A stretch of 64,000 nt of DNA, from positions 179,344 through 243,343 of the forward strand of contig JAPONM010000036.1 in the NCBI GenBank assembly GCA_026713925.1. The letters run 5' to 3'. The position numbers were made by a program, and so were the translations under genes. Below are positions 24,892 to 34,931 of this stretch, piece by piece. Source of the stretch: Gammaproteobacteria bacterium (GTDB lineage Bacteria > Pseudomonadota > Gammaproteobacteria > UBA4575). Each line of letters begins with the position of its first letter. Within the stretch, counting starts at the first letter, position 1. The notes beneath the pieces are model-generated. The model was given only the letters and a program-made list of their open reading frames with translations, was not told where the DNA came from and did no database searches.

Positions 24892-26265
24892 ATGGAAATC
24901 ATTGCCTTCATACTGTTCCTTGCCGTAATTCTGGTGCTGTTGTTCGGATATCCTGTGGCATTCACCCTTGCGGGCGTGTCACTGGTGTTTGCCGTGGCGG
25001 GGATAGTGGCCGGTGTATTTGAACCGGCCCTGTTGCAGGCCTTCCCGAGCCGCCTGTTCGGTATCATGACCAACGAGACGCTGATTGCCGTGCCCCTGTT
25101 TGTATTCATGGGTGTCATGCTGCAGCGTTCAAGAATTGCCGATACCCTGCTGGATACCATGGCGTCCCTGTTTGGTCCCCTGCGCGGAGGCCTGGGAATA
25201 TCCGTCATACTGGTCGGCATGCTGCTGGCAGCGAGCACCGGTATCGTGGGAGCCACGGTGGTGACCATGGGCCTGCTGTCATTGCCCACCATGCTCAAAA
25301 GGGGCTACCAGCCGGAAATCTCAACTGGCATGATCTGTGCCTCCGGCACGCTCGGACAGATCATTCCGCCCTCCATTATCCTGGTGCTGCTGGGCGATGT
25401 ACTGTCATCGGCATACCAGCAGGCACAACTCAGTCAGGGTAACTATTCGCCCGATACCGTCTCGGTGGGTGACCTGTTCGTGGGGGCAATCATTCCAGGC
25501 CTGTTGCTCGTGGGGATGTACCTGTTGTACCTGATCGCAATGGCCTGGTTCAGGCCCCAATCGATGCCCGCCGTGAAACCGGAGTCAGACATCGATTTTC
25601 CCGGCTGGATCAGAAAGGTCCTGCACGCACTGGTACCGCCCATTTTGCTGATCGTTGCCGTACTCGGTTCCATTATCCAGGGTATTGCCACACCCACTGA
25701 AGCCGCATCGGTGGGGGCCGTGGGCGCACTCTTGCTGGCACTCTTTTACCGCCGTCTTGATCTCGATTGCCTGCGCGATGTGATGCGCAGGTCGGTACGC
25801 ATCACCTGCATGGTATTCATGATTTTCATCGGGGCATCGGTGTTCTCGCTGGTATTCCGCGGATACGGGGGGGACCACGCCGTGCATGCGCTGCTGATGC
25901 AGCTTCCAGGAGGTACATTTTCCGCTGTACTGGTGGTCATGGCCCTGATGTTCCTGCTGGGGTTTATCCTGGATTTCATCGAGATTACATTTGTGGTGGT
26001 GCCGATCGTGGGGCCGGTATTGCTGAGCCTGGGAATTGACCCGGTATGGCTAGGCATCATGATTGCCATCAATCTGCAAACTTCCTTCCTGACACCACCA
26101 TTCGGGTTTGCCCTGTTTTACCTGCGTGGAGTGGCCCCTGAAGCAATACGTACCCGCCAGATTTACCGGGGCGTTGCACCATTTATTGCCCTGCAGATCC
26201 TGACTCTGCTGCTGCTGGCATACTTCCCGGCCCTGGCCACCTGGCTGCCGCACAAGATTTACTGA
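24892..26265 (+). CDS. TRAP transporter large permease (DctM type)
   Basis: This is the substrate-translocating membrane subunit with 457 residues and about 12 helices. Family segments include VPLFVFMGVMLQRS, STGIVGATVVTMGLLS, SGTLGQIIPPSI and the C-terminal NLQTSFLTPPFGFALFY. It uses an ion gradient, usually Na+, to move the compound delivered by the periplasmic binding protein. The partner binding protein is encoded on the opposite strand at 26.7-27.8 kb. Substrate cannot be fixed from sequence. Confidence 0.95.
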   Translation: MEIIAFILFLAVILVLLFGYPVAFTLAGVSLVFAVAGIVAGVFEPALLQAFPSRLFGIMTNETLIAVPLFVFMGVMLQRSRIADTLLDTMASLFGPLRGGLGISVILVGMLLAASTGIVGATVVTMGLLSLPTMLKRGYQPEISTGMICASGTLGQIIPPSIILVLLGDVLSSAYQQAQLSQGNYSPDTVSVGDLFVGAIIPGLLLVGMYLLYLIAMAWFRPQSMPAVKPESDIDFPGWIRKVLHALVPPILLIVAVLGSIIQGIATPTEAASVGAVGALLLALFYRRLDLDCLRDVMRRSVRITCMVFMIFIGASVFSLVFRGYGGDHAVHALLMQLPGGTFSAVLVVMALMFLLGFILDFIEITFVVVPIVGPVLLSLGIDPVWLGIMIAINLQTSFLTPPFGFALFYLRGVAPEAIRTRQIYRGVAPFIALQILTLLLLAYFPALATWLPHKIY

Positions 26266-26347
26266 ACCCCCGAACGAGATGCGAGGGTGAATAGATCAAT
26301 CCCAGTCTCAGCCGGAACCGACCGAAACCAGGTACATTGAACCCGTA

Positions 26348-26587
26348 TTACTCGTACGGGGAAAAGGTAGGCACCAGCGCAATGTATGCATAGATGATCA
26401 GCAGTGCATATCCGATGCCGAAACCGAGCATGATACCCCGGTTCAGCGCAGTAGAATCCTTGCTCACTGCCCGAAACGGAAGCCATGCCACATACACTGC
26501 AAACGCCAGGTTAAACAGAAAGAATAACTGGGTGGTGTATTCCTTGGCATCCCACATGGTCCGCCATTGGACAAAGAGATCTTCCAC
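26348..26587 (-). CDS. Small two-helix membrane protein between TRAP genes
   Basis: This 79-residue protein has two hydrophobic helices (about 18-38 and 50-70) joined by a short charged loop. No catalytic motif or family is recognised. It lies between the large TRAP permease and the binding-protein gene and shares the strand of the latter, 65 bases downstream of it. Position suggests an accessory role in the same transport system, but this is inference only. Confidence 0.7.
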   Translation of the reverse strand: MEDLFVQWRTMWDAKEYTTQLFFLFNLAFAVYVAWLPFRAVSKDSTALNRGIMLGFGIGYALLIIYAYIALVPTFSPYE

Positions 26588-26651
26588 GTTTCGACTCCTT
26601 TTTGGTCTTTGTTATGGTACTTATACTACATTGTCGGAGTACAGTTGTATT

Positions 26652-27755
26652 CTATCCTGCACGCAAGTTCAAGTATGCACGCTCGGAAATATTCAGCCAG
26701 GCACGTGATTTCTTGAAGAAATTGCTGTAGGAATCAAAAATTTCCCGTGCCAGGGCATCTACTGAAGCCAGTTCCACTGTAACTTCCTCCGAGAGCTTCC
26801 CGAGAGTATCGATAACTTCCGCCGGCAACTCCCGCAGCTTGACATTATGCTCATTCACCAGCGTCTCGAGCGCATCGTTGTTGCGGGCAATGTATTCAGC
26901 CAGCATGTCCTGGTTCGCCACGCGGCAAGCATTCAACACGATGCTCTGCAGATCTTCCGGCAATTCCTCGAATGCGGCCTTGTTGATGAAACATTCCAGC
27001 GTTGTACCCGGCTCATGCCAGCCTGGATAGTAGTAGTACCTGGCAATCTTGTGAAACCCGAAGGCCAGATCATTATAGGGTCCAACCCATTCCGTCGCAT
27101 CAATCGTGCCGGATTGCAGTGACGTAAACAACTCGCCTCCCGGAAGATTGACTGGCGTACCGCCTGCACGCTTCAACACCTCTCCCGCCAGGCCAGGTAT
27201 ACGCATTTTCAGCCCTTTCAGATCTTCCAGGGAATTCACTTCCTTGTTAAACCAGCCCGCCATCTGCACACCGGTATTCCCCGATGCAGCAGGCACCAGG
27301 CCAAACTGCTCATAGGCTTTCTGCCATAACTGCATGCCACCCCCGTGGTACAGCCAGCTGTTCATCTCCATGGCAGTCATGCCGAAAGGTGTGGTGGAAA
27401 AAAACTGCAGGGCAGGGTATTTGCCTTTCCAGTAGTACGCCGAACCATGTCCCATTTGTGCTGAACCGCCTGCCACGGCATCAAAAATCTCAAATGCCGG
27501 CACCAGTTCACCTGCACCATATACCTCCACATGAATCCGCCCACCCGACATCACATTGATCTGTTCTGCCAGAAATTCTGCCCCGGTACCCAGACCCGGG
27601 AAGTTTTTCGGCCAGGTGGTGACCATTTTCCAGTCCCAGATGCGAGTTACTGCGGGTGCAGACGGCTTCGGTTCAGGTGCGTCCCTGCAACCGGCCAAGC
27701 CTCCTGCAAGGACCGCACCTGCCCCTGCGTAACGTAAAAATTTTCTTCTTTGCAC
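26652..27755 (-). CDS. TRAP transporter periplasmic binding protein (DctP/TakP type)
   Basis: This 367-residue binding protein captures the substrate for the neighbouring DctQM permease. The N-terminus carries a twin-arginine RRKFLR followed by a hydrophobic core and a lipobox ending at Cys23 (LAGC), so it is probably a Tat-exported lipoprotein. The mature part shows KMVTTWPKNFPGLGTGAE and GTIDATEWVGPYNDLAFG, typical of the TakP keto-acid binding group, with a conserved Arg in LKGLKMRIPG. It is transcribed toward the permease genes rather than with them. Confidence 0.92.
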   Translation of the reverse strand: MQRRKFLRYAGAGAVLAGGLAGCRDAPEPKPSAPAVTRIWDWKMVTTWPKNFPGLGTGAEFLAEQINVMSGGRIHVEVYGAGELVPAFEIFDAVAGGSAQMGHGSAYYWKGKYPALQFFSTTPFGMTAMEMNSWLYHGGGMQLWQKAYEQFGLVPAASGNTGVQMAGWFNKEVNSLEDLKGLKMRIPGLAGEVLKRAGGTPVNLPGGELFTSLQSGTIDATEWVGPYNDLAFGFHKIARYYYYPGWHEPGTTLECFINKAAFEELPEDLQSIVLNACRVANQDMLAEYIARNNDALETLVNEHNVKLRELPAEVIDTLGKLSEEVTVELASVDALAREIFDSYSNFFKKSRAWLNISERAYLNLRAG

Positions 27756-27927
27756 AGTTAATTCTGAAAATGTACCGCGACCCAGTATAAGCTACTTGCA
27801 GGAATACTACTAAACCCGGTCTGCATGGTTGAGGGAAAACCTGTATGGCACCCCATCAGCCCTGGTACCGGACAGGCAGCCTGAAGGCACTTGCCGTGCC
27901 CGGTGTATGACGCTGGCCTGCCAGGTA

Positions 27928-30099
27928 TCATGCAAGCTTGGCGAGATTCGCATAGGCCAGGACCAGCCACTTGCTTCCTTTCTGTTCGAAGTTCACCTGC
28001 ACCCGAGCACTGGTTCCTGCCCCTTCGCAGTCGAGCACCACGCCCTTGCCAAATTTTGCGTGCATCACGCTGTCGCCGACCCTGATTCCTGTATCTTGTG
28101 CAAAGAGACTGGTCTTCAAATTGTGGTGCACCGGTGTTGCGATCATGGCACGGGGCCGCACTTCGGTGACCAGTTCAGGCGGCATTTCGCCAATGAACCG
28201 GGAAGGAGAATTGTAATAACTATCAGTTCCGTAGCGCCGCCTCGACTCCGCGTAGGTGAATACGAGCTGCTGGCATGCACGGGTGATGCCCACGTAACAA
28301 AGGCGGCGTTCTTCCTCCAGCCGGCCCGGTTCCTCCAGCGACATGCCGGTTGGAAACAGCCCCTCCTCCAGTCCGACGATGAACACCAGAACAAACTCCA
28401 GACCCTTGGCAGCATGCAGCGTCATCAGTTGCACACAATCATCCCATTGCGCCCCCTGTCCTTCCCCGGCCTCCAGGGCCGCATGAACCAGGAAGGCGTC
28501 CACAGGCTGCATGTCTGCATACAGTTCGTTGTCCAGGTCGAACCCTCGTGCCGTGACCACCAGTTCCTGCAGGTTCTCGACACGTGACTCGGCTTTTTCG
28601 TTGCCCTCGCGGCCATGATGCCGCATCAGGCCGGATGCCTGAATGATGTGATCGATCTGCGCAGCCAGATCCAGATCCTGTATATCCTGCTCCAGCGCCC
28701 GCATGAGCTGCAGAAACTGCTGCAGGGCATTGGCAGCACGTGCTGCCAACAGGTCTGACTGCTGGATGTTTTCTGCGGCCTTCCACAGGGTGATCCGGGA
28801 TCGCACGGCAACCTCGCGTACCCGGGCCATCGTGCGCTGGCCAATCCCGCGCGGGGGCACATTGACGATACGTTCAAAGGACGGGTCATCGTCCGGGTTT
28901 TTCGCCAGGCGCAAGTAGGCCAGGGCATCCCTGATTTCGGCGCGTTCAAAGAAACGCAGGCCCCCGTACACACGATACGGGATGCCCTGGGAAATAAAGA
29001 CCTCCTCGAATACCCGGGATTGCGCATTGGAACGGTACAGCACGGCAATGTCATCCCGGCGGGTCTTGCCGGCTTCGACCCATCGCTTGATTCTGTCCGC
29101 GACAAAGCGTGCTTCATCCTGTTCGTTGAATGCGGCATACAAGTGGACCGGCTCTCCTGCAGCACCGTCTGTCCAGAGCCTTTTCCCCATACGCCCCCGG
29201 TTGTTGTCAATCAGTGAATTGGCAACCGACAAAATCGTGTTCGTCGAACGGTAATTCTGTTCCAGCCTGAACACCTGCGTATTCTTGTAGTCCCGTTCAA
29301 AGTTCTGAAGGTTTTCGATGCGTGCCCCCCGCCATCCATAAATGGACTGGTCATCATCTCCCACAGCAAAAACCGGATTTTCTTTCCCGGCAAACGTTTT
29401 CAGCCAGGCATACTGAATGGCATTTGTGTCCTGAAACTCATCGACCAGGATATGACGGAATTTCTCCCGGTAGTGGGCAAGGATTTCGGCATTTTTCTGC
29501 AACAGTTCCAGGCTTCGCAGCAGCAGTTCCGCAAAATCCACCGAGCCCGTGCGCTCGCATTCCTGCTCGTAGGCAACGTAGGCACGAATCAGCTGTCGCG
29601 CCGTGCGATCACCTTGGTCTTGCAATCGTCCGGATCTCAGACCCTCTTCTTTGCGGGCGTTGATGTAGCCGCATACCTGCTTGGGAGGCCATTTGGAATC
29701 GTCCAGACCCAGGTCCTGGATAATCCGTTTCACCAGACGCAGCTGATCATCGCTGTCCAGAACCTGGAAGTTTTCCCTGAGACCTGCCTCCTGCCAGTGT
29801 GTACGAAGCAGCCGGTGCGAGATGCCATGAAAGGTCCCGATCCACATGCCTCCCACCGCATGGTTCAGCAGGCTTTCCACGCGTGCACGCATTTCTGCTG
29901 CCGCCTTGTTGGTAAACGTGACTGCAAGCAGGCTGAAGGGAGAAACGGATTCCACCTCACACAGCCATGCAATCCGGTGCACCAGCACACGAGTCTTGCC
30001 GCTGCCAGCCCCTGCGACCACCAGTGCCGGGGCATTTCCCGAGGTGACGGCTGCGCGCTGCGCATCATTTAAAGGATCAAGGATCGGGGTAACGTCCAT
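27928..30099 (-). CDS. uvrD: DNA helicase II
   Basis: This superfamily 1 helicase moves 3'-5' and acts in nucleotide-excision and mismatch repair. From the ATG at 30099 it has 723 residues, matching E. coli UvrD (720). Longer starts would overlap ubiB. Motifs in order are LVVAGAGSGKTRVL (Walker A), LAVTFTNKAAAEMR, DEFQDTNAIQ, VGDDDQSIYGWRGA, LEQNYRST, LMTLHAAKGLEF and YVGITRA. The C-terminal tail with GDSVMHAKFGKG is characteristic of UvrD rather than Rep. It is the last gene of the long minus-strand array. Confidence 0.95.
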   Translation of the reverse strand: MDVTPILDPLNDAQRAAVTSGNAPALVVAGAGSGKTRVLVHRIAWLCEVESVSPFSLLAVTFTNKAAAEMRARVESLLNHAVGGMWIGTFHGISHRLLRTHWQEAGLRENFQVLDSDDQLRLVKRIIQDLGLDDSKWPPKQVCGYINARKEEGLRSGRLQDQGDRTARQLIRAYVAYEQECERTGSVDFAELLLRSLELLQKNAEILAHYREKFRHILVDEFQDTNAIQYAWLKTFAGKENPVFAVGDDDQSIYGWRGARIENLQNFERDYKNTQVFRLEQNYRSTNTILSVANSLIDNNRGRMGKRLWTDGAAGEPVHLYAAFNEQDEARFVADRIKRWVEAGKTRRDDIAVLYRSNAQSRVFEEVFISQGIPYRVYGGLRFFERAEIRDALAYLRLAKNPDDDPSFERIVNVPPRGIGQRTMARVREVAVRSRITLWKAAENIQQSDLLAARAANALQQFLQLMRALEQDIQDLDLAAQIDHIIQASGLMRHHGREGNEKAESRVENLQELVVTARGFDLDNELYADMQPVDAFLVHAALEAGEGQGAQWDDCVQLMTLHAAKGLEFVLVFIVGLEEGLFPTGMSLEEPGRLEEERRLCYVGITRACQQLVFTYAESRRRYGTDSYYNSPSRFIGEMPPELVTEVRPRAMIATPVHHNLKTSLFAQDTGIRVGDSVMHAKFGKGVVLDCEGAGTSARVQVNFEQKGSKWLVLAYANLAKLA

Positions 30100-30125
30100 C
30101 GGTTCACAGGGGAAGTTGCGGCCAG

Positions 30126-31697
30126 TCAGGCAAACTGGAAATACCACAGCCCCAGCAGGGCTGCGAGCAGAACCAGTAGCAAGATAGTCATGACATTTCG
30201 GTTCGATTTCCTGATTTCCCACCGGAGATCATCAATTTCCCGGCTGTACTGTGATAACCGTTCCTGGTTCTGCTCGAATTTCTTGACGCTCGAGTACACC
30301 AGGTCCGGGATATCAGGCAGGCGCTCTGCCATGCGGGGCAGCTGCCTGCGCATCCCCAAAGCCAGTGCCCGCATGCCAACCTGCTCGCTCATCCAGCGTT
30401 CCATGAACGGCTTCGCCGTATCCCACAGGTTAAGCTCCGGGTCCAGCTGCCGGCTCAGGCCTTCAATATTCAACATCGTTTTCTCCAGCAGGATCAGTTG
30501 GGGCTGTACTTTCATATTGAACCGCCGCGCGGTCTGAAACAGTCGAACCAGCAAGTTGCCAAAAGAAATCTCACTAAGGGGACGCTGGAAAACAGGCTCG
30601 CATACAGTACGGATGACCGATTCGAATTGCTCAATCCGCACATCAGAGGGTACCCAGCCGGATTCCAGATGCAGTTCGGCAACCTTGTGGTAGTCCCGGT
30701 CAAAAAATGCCATGAGATTTTCCGCCAGATATCTTTTGTCAGAGGTTGTAAGCGTGCCGATAACCCCGAAATCGATGCTGATAAATGTAGGGTCCTCCGG
30801 GTGTTCGTAGGAGACAAAAATATTGCCGGGATGCATGTCGCCATGAAAAAAGTTGTGTTTGAACACCTGCATGAAAAAGATCCGGCAACCGCGTTGCGAC
30901 AGTTTCTTAAGGTCGACGCCATGCTGCCGCAGGGCTGTTGTATCACTGATCGGGATGCCGTAGATACGCTCCAGTACCATGACGTTTCGCCGGCACAGGT
31001 CAAAATAGACCTCCGGTACGTACAGCTCGGTAGAATTTTCAAAATTTCTGCGCAGCTGGCTGGCATTGGCAGCTTCGCGCAGCAGGTCGAGTTCATCCAG
31101 AAGGACCTGCTCGAACTCCCCTACGACTTCCCGGGGCTGCAGCATGCGCCCGTCTTTCCAGTAACGATGCAGGATGGACGCCAGGACGTGCAATAGCTCC
31201 AGGTCCCGGCGTACCTGTTTTTCAACCCCGGGCCGCAGCACCTTGACCACGACTTCTACACCGTTGTGGAGTTTTGCAGCATGTACCTGGGCGATTGAAG
31301 CGGACGCCATGGGCTCAATGCTGAATTCCGCAAAGGCCACACTGACCGGTTTCTGAAGAGCCTGTTCAATCTGCTGCCGGGCGACTTCTCCAGAAAATGG
31401 TGGAACCTGGTCCTGCAGCTTGGCAAGCTCATCGGCAATCTCCTCAGGCAGCAGGTCCCGGCGTGTAGACAGGGTCTGGCCAAATTTTACGAAGATCGGA
31501 CCAAGATCTTCCAGGGCATGACGGATCCTGGCACCGTGGGCGATTTCCACCTTGCGGAACCAGTGCCACGGCAGCAGGAAAAGCAAAAAACGGATCGGGC
31601 GAAAATACGGAACCGCGAACAGAACCTCTTCCAGCCCATGCCGGATCAACACCACATTGATGTGCGAAATCCTGAACAACAGGCGTATGTAGCGCAT
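30126..31697 (-). CDS. ubiB: Ubiquinone biosynthesis regulatory protein UbiB
   Basis: This is an atypical kinase-like ATPase of the ABC1/ADCK family needed for ubiquinone synthesis. The 523 residues include the KxGQ-type motif in PIFVKFGQTLSTRRDLLP, the Ala-rich loop ASASIAQVH, HGDMHPGNIFV as catalytic loop and SIDFGVIG as metal motif. A single membrane helix closes the protein (about 498-518). It lies 3 bases after ubiJ and 26 bases before uvrD. With ubiE and ubiJ it forms the standard ubi operon. Confidence 0.96.
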   Translation of the reverse strand: MRYIRLLFRISHINVVLIRHGLEEVLFAVPYFRPIRFLLFLLPWHWFRKVEIAHGARIRHALEDLGPIFVKFGQTLSTRRDLLPEEIADELAKLQDQVPPFSGEVARQQIEQALQKPVSVAFAEFSIEPMASASIAQVHAAKLHNGVEVVVKVLRPGVEKQVRRDLELLHVLASILHRYWKDGRMLQPREVVGEFEQVLLDELDLLREAANASQLRRNFENSTELYVPEVYFDLCRRNVMVLERIYGIPISDTTALRQHGVDLKKLSQRGCRIFFMQVFKHNFFHGDMHPGNIFVSYEHPEDPTFISIDFGVIGTLTTSDKRYLAENLMAFFDRDYHKVAELHLESGWVPSDVRIEQFESVIRTVCEPVFQRPLSEISFGNLLVRLFQTARRFNMKVQPQLILLEKTMLNIEGLSRQLDPELNLWDTAKPFMERWMSEQVGMRALALGMRRQLPRMAERLPDIPDLVYSSVKKFEQNQERLSQYSREIDDLRWEIRKSNRNVMTILLLVLLAALLGLWYFQFA

Positions 31698-31700
31698 GGT

Positions 31701-32303
31701 TCAGTGCGCTTCCGTCAGTCGCCGTACGCGGGCTTCGAGGTAGCCGATACTGGCTTCCAGCTCGTCTGCATCATTCAGGAACCGTTCCATTTCCACCCTT
31801 GTGGGTACGACCCGTGATTCTTCCTGCAGGTACTCGCTCACATCCATGCGGAAATTCTCGAATGAACGGTGCCTGTACTCCTTCACACGGCGCAGCCACA
31901 CGCCAACCTGGTAGGCCGGCAGATCTCCCGCAAATGCCGCAGCCACTTCTTCCCAGTCAATTTCCACTGCGGCAAATACAGATCCGACCTGCCGTACCAG
32001 GCCCGAGTCGCCCTGCACGAACAGGGTTCCATCATCCAGCATCGATTGACACTGCTTGCTCCGTGCGACCCTAAGCAGCACCAGGACATCGGCCTCGACC
32101 CTGGCCGCAACCTCCACAGGCCCGTCATCGCTGTGTTCGGTAATGGTGATACCGTCCTGCCGGAGCGCAACAAGAAATTCCTTTTCCATGTCCGTCAATC
32201 TCAGCAGCAGATTCTTGTCTTCAAATGCGCTCAGCCGTTGTGCAACTTCGGGGTCACAATCAAGATATTTCCGAACCAAGAAATTGATGAGCCTGATCAG
32301 CAT
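31701..32303 (-). CDS. ubiJ: Ubiquinone biosynthesis accessory factor UbiJ
   Basis: This SCP2-fold lipid-binding factor holds hydrophobic intermediates for the soluble Ubi complex. It has 200 residues from the ATG at 32303. An earlier start (32345) would run into ubiE. The N-terminal half forms the SCP2-like domain (VALRQDGITI; DDGTLFVQGDSGLV), and the C-terminal part is helical with a coiled coil (MERFLNDADELEASIGYLEA). Its partner UbiK is encoded separately at 5.6 kb. Assignment rests on the position between ubiE and ubiB as well as sequence. Confidence 0.9.
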   Translation of the reverse strand: MLIRLINFLVRKYLDCDPEVAQRLSAFEDKNLLLRLTDMEKEFLVALRQDGITITEHSDDGPVEVAARVEADVLVLLRVARSKQCQSMLDDGTLFVQGDSGLVRQVGSVFAAVEIDWEEVAAAFAGDLPAYQVGVWLRRVKEYRHRSFENFRMDVSEYLQEESRVVPTRVEMERFLNDADELEASIGYLEARVRRLTEAH

Positions 32304-32311
32304 GCGTTCAC

Positions 32312-33061
32312 TTATGCAGAAAGTTTGTACCCGCGGTGGATACAAACGACCCCCAGGTTGAGATCGAGGTAATCACATTTCTGAAAGCCGACCGCTTCAA
32401 GCATGGACTGCAAGGTTTCCTGGTCCGGGTGCATGCGGATCGATTCAGCAAGGTACCGGTAGCTTCGGGCATCCCCGGCTATCAGCTTGCCCATCTTCGG
32501 AAGCACCCCGAATGAATAGGCATCATAGGCCCTTTGCAGCCATTTTTCGGGCTTGGAAAACTCCAGTATCATGACCTGGCCACCCGGCTTGAGCACCCTG
32601 AACATCGACTTCAAGGCCAGGGGTTTATCCGTGAAGTTGCGCAAGCCGAAAGCCACCACGATGCGGTCAAAGTAATGTTCCCGGAATGGAAGAGCTTCAG
32701 CCATGGCCTGTACGTAATCCAGGTTTTTCACCAGCCCCCTGTTGACCAGTTTCCCCCGCCCGTGTTCCAGCATGGCGTGATTGGAATCGCAAAGCGTGAC
32801 CCCGCCCTGCTCGCCAAGTTTCGGGGCCAGCAGGGCCGAAATGTCTGCGGTGCCGGCGGCGAGGTCCAGTATCTTGAAATGTGGGCGGATGTTTGCAAGG
32901 TATACAAAGTAGCGCTTCCAGGCCCGATGCAGGCCCAGTGACATGATGTCGTTCATCAGATCGTATTTCCATGCCACGGAATCAAAGACCGCACCGACTT
33001 TCTCGGTTTTCTCCTCGGGGCTGACGTCCTGGTAGCCGAAGTGGGTGTGTTTTTGCTGCAT
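32312..33061 (-). CDS. ubiE: Ubiquinone/menaquinone C-methyltransferase UbiE
   Basis: This SAM-dependent enzyme adds the C-methyl group to the quinone ring. The 249 residues show VGAVFDSVAWKYDLMNDIMS, the SAM-binding LDLAAGTADIS, FGLRNFTDKPLAL and the end segment NLGVVCIHRGYK, all family hallmarks. ubiJ starts 8 bases downstream. It is preceded by the DUF971 gene at about 100 bases and by hslVU further upstream. Confidence 0.96.
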   Translation of the reverse strand: MQQKHTHFGYQDVSPEEKTEKVGAVFDSVAWKYDLMNDIMSLGLHRAWKRYFVYLANIRPHFKILDLAAGTADISALLAPKLGEQGGVTLCDSNHAMLEHGRGKLVNRGLVKNLDYVQAMAEALPFREHYFDRIVVAFGLRNFTDKPLALKSMFRVLKPGGQVMILEFSKPEKWLQRAYDAYSFGVLPKMGKLIAGDARSYRYLAESIRMHPDQETLQSMLEAVGFQKCDYLDLNLGVVCIHRGYKLSA

Positions 33062-33160
33062 GGCGCGTATCGATGACTATGTGCTGAAAATCACTCTGAG
33101 GCGGGGGCTGCACTTGCAGGGGAAACTGCTCCAACGGATTCCGGTACAGGACGGGCCAGA

Positions 33161-33529
33161 TTATTCACCCGGAGCCTTGCGCTGATAGCCTGCCTCTTCC
33201 AGCCGTTCCAGATACCTCTTCCACCTTTGTTCCTGGTGAATACCGAGTTCATATAAATATTCCCAGGAATAGAGACCGGTATCGTGGTTGTCATCGAATA
33301 CCAGTTGAACCGCATAATTCCCCACCTGCTCAATGGCATTGATGCCGACATCTTCTTTGCCGATCTGCAGCACTTCCTGTCCGGGCCCGTGTCCCGCCAC
33401 TTCAGCAGAAGGTGAATACACACGCAGGTACTCGCATGGGAACTCAAAACGCCTGCCGTCATCAAATGCAACTTCCAGCACCCTCGATTTCTGATGCAGC
33501 TGGATTTCAGTGGGGACCTGTTTACTCAA
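33161..33529 (-). CDS. DUF971 (GBBH-like N-terminal domain) protein
   Basis: This 122-residue cytoplasmic protein has the fold found at the N-terminus of gamma-butyrobetaine hydroxylases (DUF971). Markers are RVLEVAFDDGRRFEFPCEYLR early on and GNYAVQLVFDDNHDTGLYSW in the middle. The hydroxylase catalytic domain is absent, as in most bacterial stand-alone members. Such genes commonly lie beside hslU and ubiE, as here. Its function is not established; links to iron-sulfur carrier proteins have been suggested for the fold. Confidence 0.88.
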   Translation of the reverse strand: MSKQVPTEIQLHQKSRVLEVAFDDGRRFEFPCEYLRVYSPSAEVAGHGPGQEVLQIGKEDVGINAIEQVGNYAVQLVFDDNHDTGLYSWEYLYELGIHQEQRWKRYLERLEEAGYQRKAPGE

Positions 33530-33577
33530 AACCCGATAACCTTTCTTTTTTCAAATACCTGGATTTCCCGTCAGGCA

Positions 33578-34906
33578 CTACAGTATATAACGACTCAGGT
33601 CTTCATCCTTGACCAGTTCACCTATATTTTCCTCTACGTACGCCTGATCGATGGTGACAGAGGTCCCTCCTGAATCAGGCGCAGAAAACGAGATCTTCTC
33701 CAGCAACCGCTCCAGTACGGTATGCAGGCGCCGCGCGCCGATGTTTTCAGTCGATTCGTTTACATCATGGGCGATCTGCGCAATTCTGCGTATCCCGTCC
33801 TTGGAAAATTCCAGCCGCACACCTTCAGTCTCCAGCAAGGCAGTGTACTGTTCCGTAAGCGACGCGTCGGGCTCGACCAGTATCCGCACGAAGTCATCTG
33901 TGGTGAGCGCCTTGAGTTCTACACGAATCGGCAACCGGCCCTGCAATTCCGGGATCAGGTCGGAGGGCTTGGAGACATGGAATGCTCCGGAGGCGATAAA
34001 CAGGATGTGATCGGTCTTTATCATTCCGTATTTGGTGCTGACGGTGCAGCCTTCCACCAGTGGCAACAGGTCCCGCTGCACCCCTTCACGCGAGACATCC
34101 GCCCCGGTAACCTCACCATGCTTCGTGACCTTGTCAAGTTCATCCAGAAACACGATGCCGTTCTGCTCGACATTCTCCAGGGCCTTGGCCTTCAGTTCCT
34201 CTTCATTGACCAGTTTGTGCGCCTCTTCATCGGTCAGCACCTTCATCGCATCTTCAATGCGCATCTTCCGCGTCTTCTTCTTGCTGCTGCCCAGATTCTG
34301 AAACATGCCCTGCAACTGGCTTGCCATCCCCTCCATGCCGGGCGGGGTCATGATTTCCACACCGACCGGCGTCACCGCAACATCCACTTCGATCTCGGTA
34401 TCGTCCAGGTTCCCTTCGCGCAGTCTCTTGCGGAATTTTTGCCGCGTATCACTGGCAAACTCGTCCCGGCTGTCCACATCGGCATCCATCCTGGGTGGCA
34501 GCAGCGCATCCAGAATCCGTTCCTCGGCTACTTCCTCGGCACGAAAGTACACTTTCTCCATTTCCTGTTCGCGCATCATTTTCACCGAGGTATCGACCAG
34601 GTCACGCACGATGGAATCAACCTCCTTGCCGACATAGCCCACTTCCGTGAATTTCGTCGCCTCCACTTTGATAAATGGTGCATGGGCCAGACGGGCCAGG
34701 CGCCGGGCAATTTCGGTCTTCCCTACCCCCGTGGGCCCCATCATCAGGATATTTTTCGGGGTGACTTCCACACGCAACGCTTCCGGCAACTGCTGGCGGC
34801 GCCACCGGTTGCGCAGTGCGATCGCCACGGAACGCTTGGCTTCATCCTGTCCGACGATATGCTTGTCAAGCTCCTGGACAATTTCACGCGGAGTCATATT
34901 TGACAT
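33578..34906 (-). CDS. hslU: HslU ATPase of the HslUV protease
   Basis: HslU unfolds proteins and feeds them to the HslV protease. From the ATG at 34906, with AGGGG 8 bases ahead, it has 442 residues, nearly the E. coli length. Visible are the start [20 protein letters not shown], Walker [10 protein letters not shown], Walker B with FLDELDK, the sensor region [21 protein letters not shown] and the C-terminal tail ending LSRYIL that inserts into HslV. It follows hslV by 25 bases. Confidence 0.97.
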   Translation of the reverse strand: MSNMTPREIVQELDKHIVGQDEAKRSVAIALRNRWRRQQLPEALRVEVTPKNILMMGPTGVGKTEIARRLARLAHAPFIKVEATKFTEVGYVGKEVDSIVRDLVDTSVKMMREQEMEKVYFRAEEVAEERILDALLPPRMDADVDSRDEFASDTRQKFRKRLREGNLDDTEIEVDVAVTPVGVEIMTPPGMEGMASQLQGMFQNLGSSKKKTRKMRIEDAMKVLTDEEAHKLVNEEELKAKALENVEQNGIVFLDELDKVTKHGEVTGADVSREGVQRDLLPLVEGCTVSTKYGMIKTDHILFIASGAFHVSKPSDLIPELQGRLPIRVELKALTTDDFVRILVEPDASLTEQYTALLETEGVRLEFSKDGIRRIAQIAHDVNESTENIGARRLHTVLERLLEKISFSAPDSGGTSVTIDQAYVEENIGELVKDEDLSRYIL

Positions 34907-34931
34907 GAATAATCCCCTGGTACAAACGACA

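Noticed and set aside
33722..34903. Long open frame (393 codons) on the plus strand
   Set aside because: It lies antisense to hslU, whose motifs are complete. The antisense frame has no recognisable domain and follows codon bias of the real gene.
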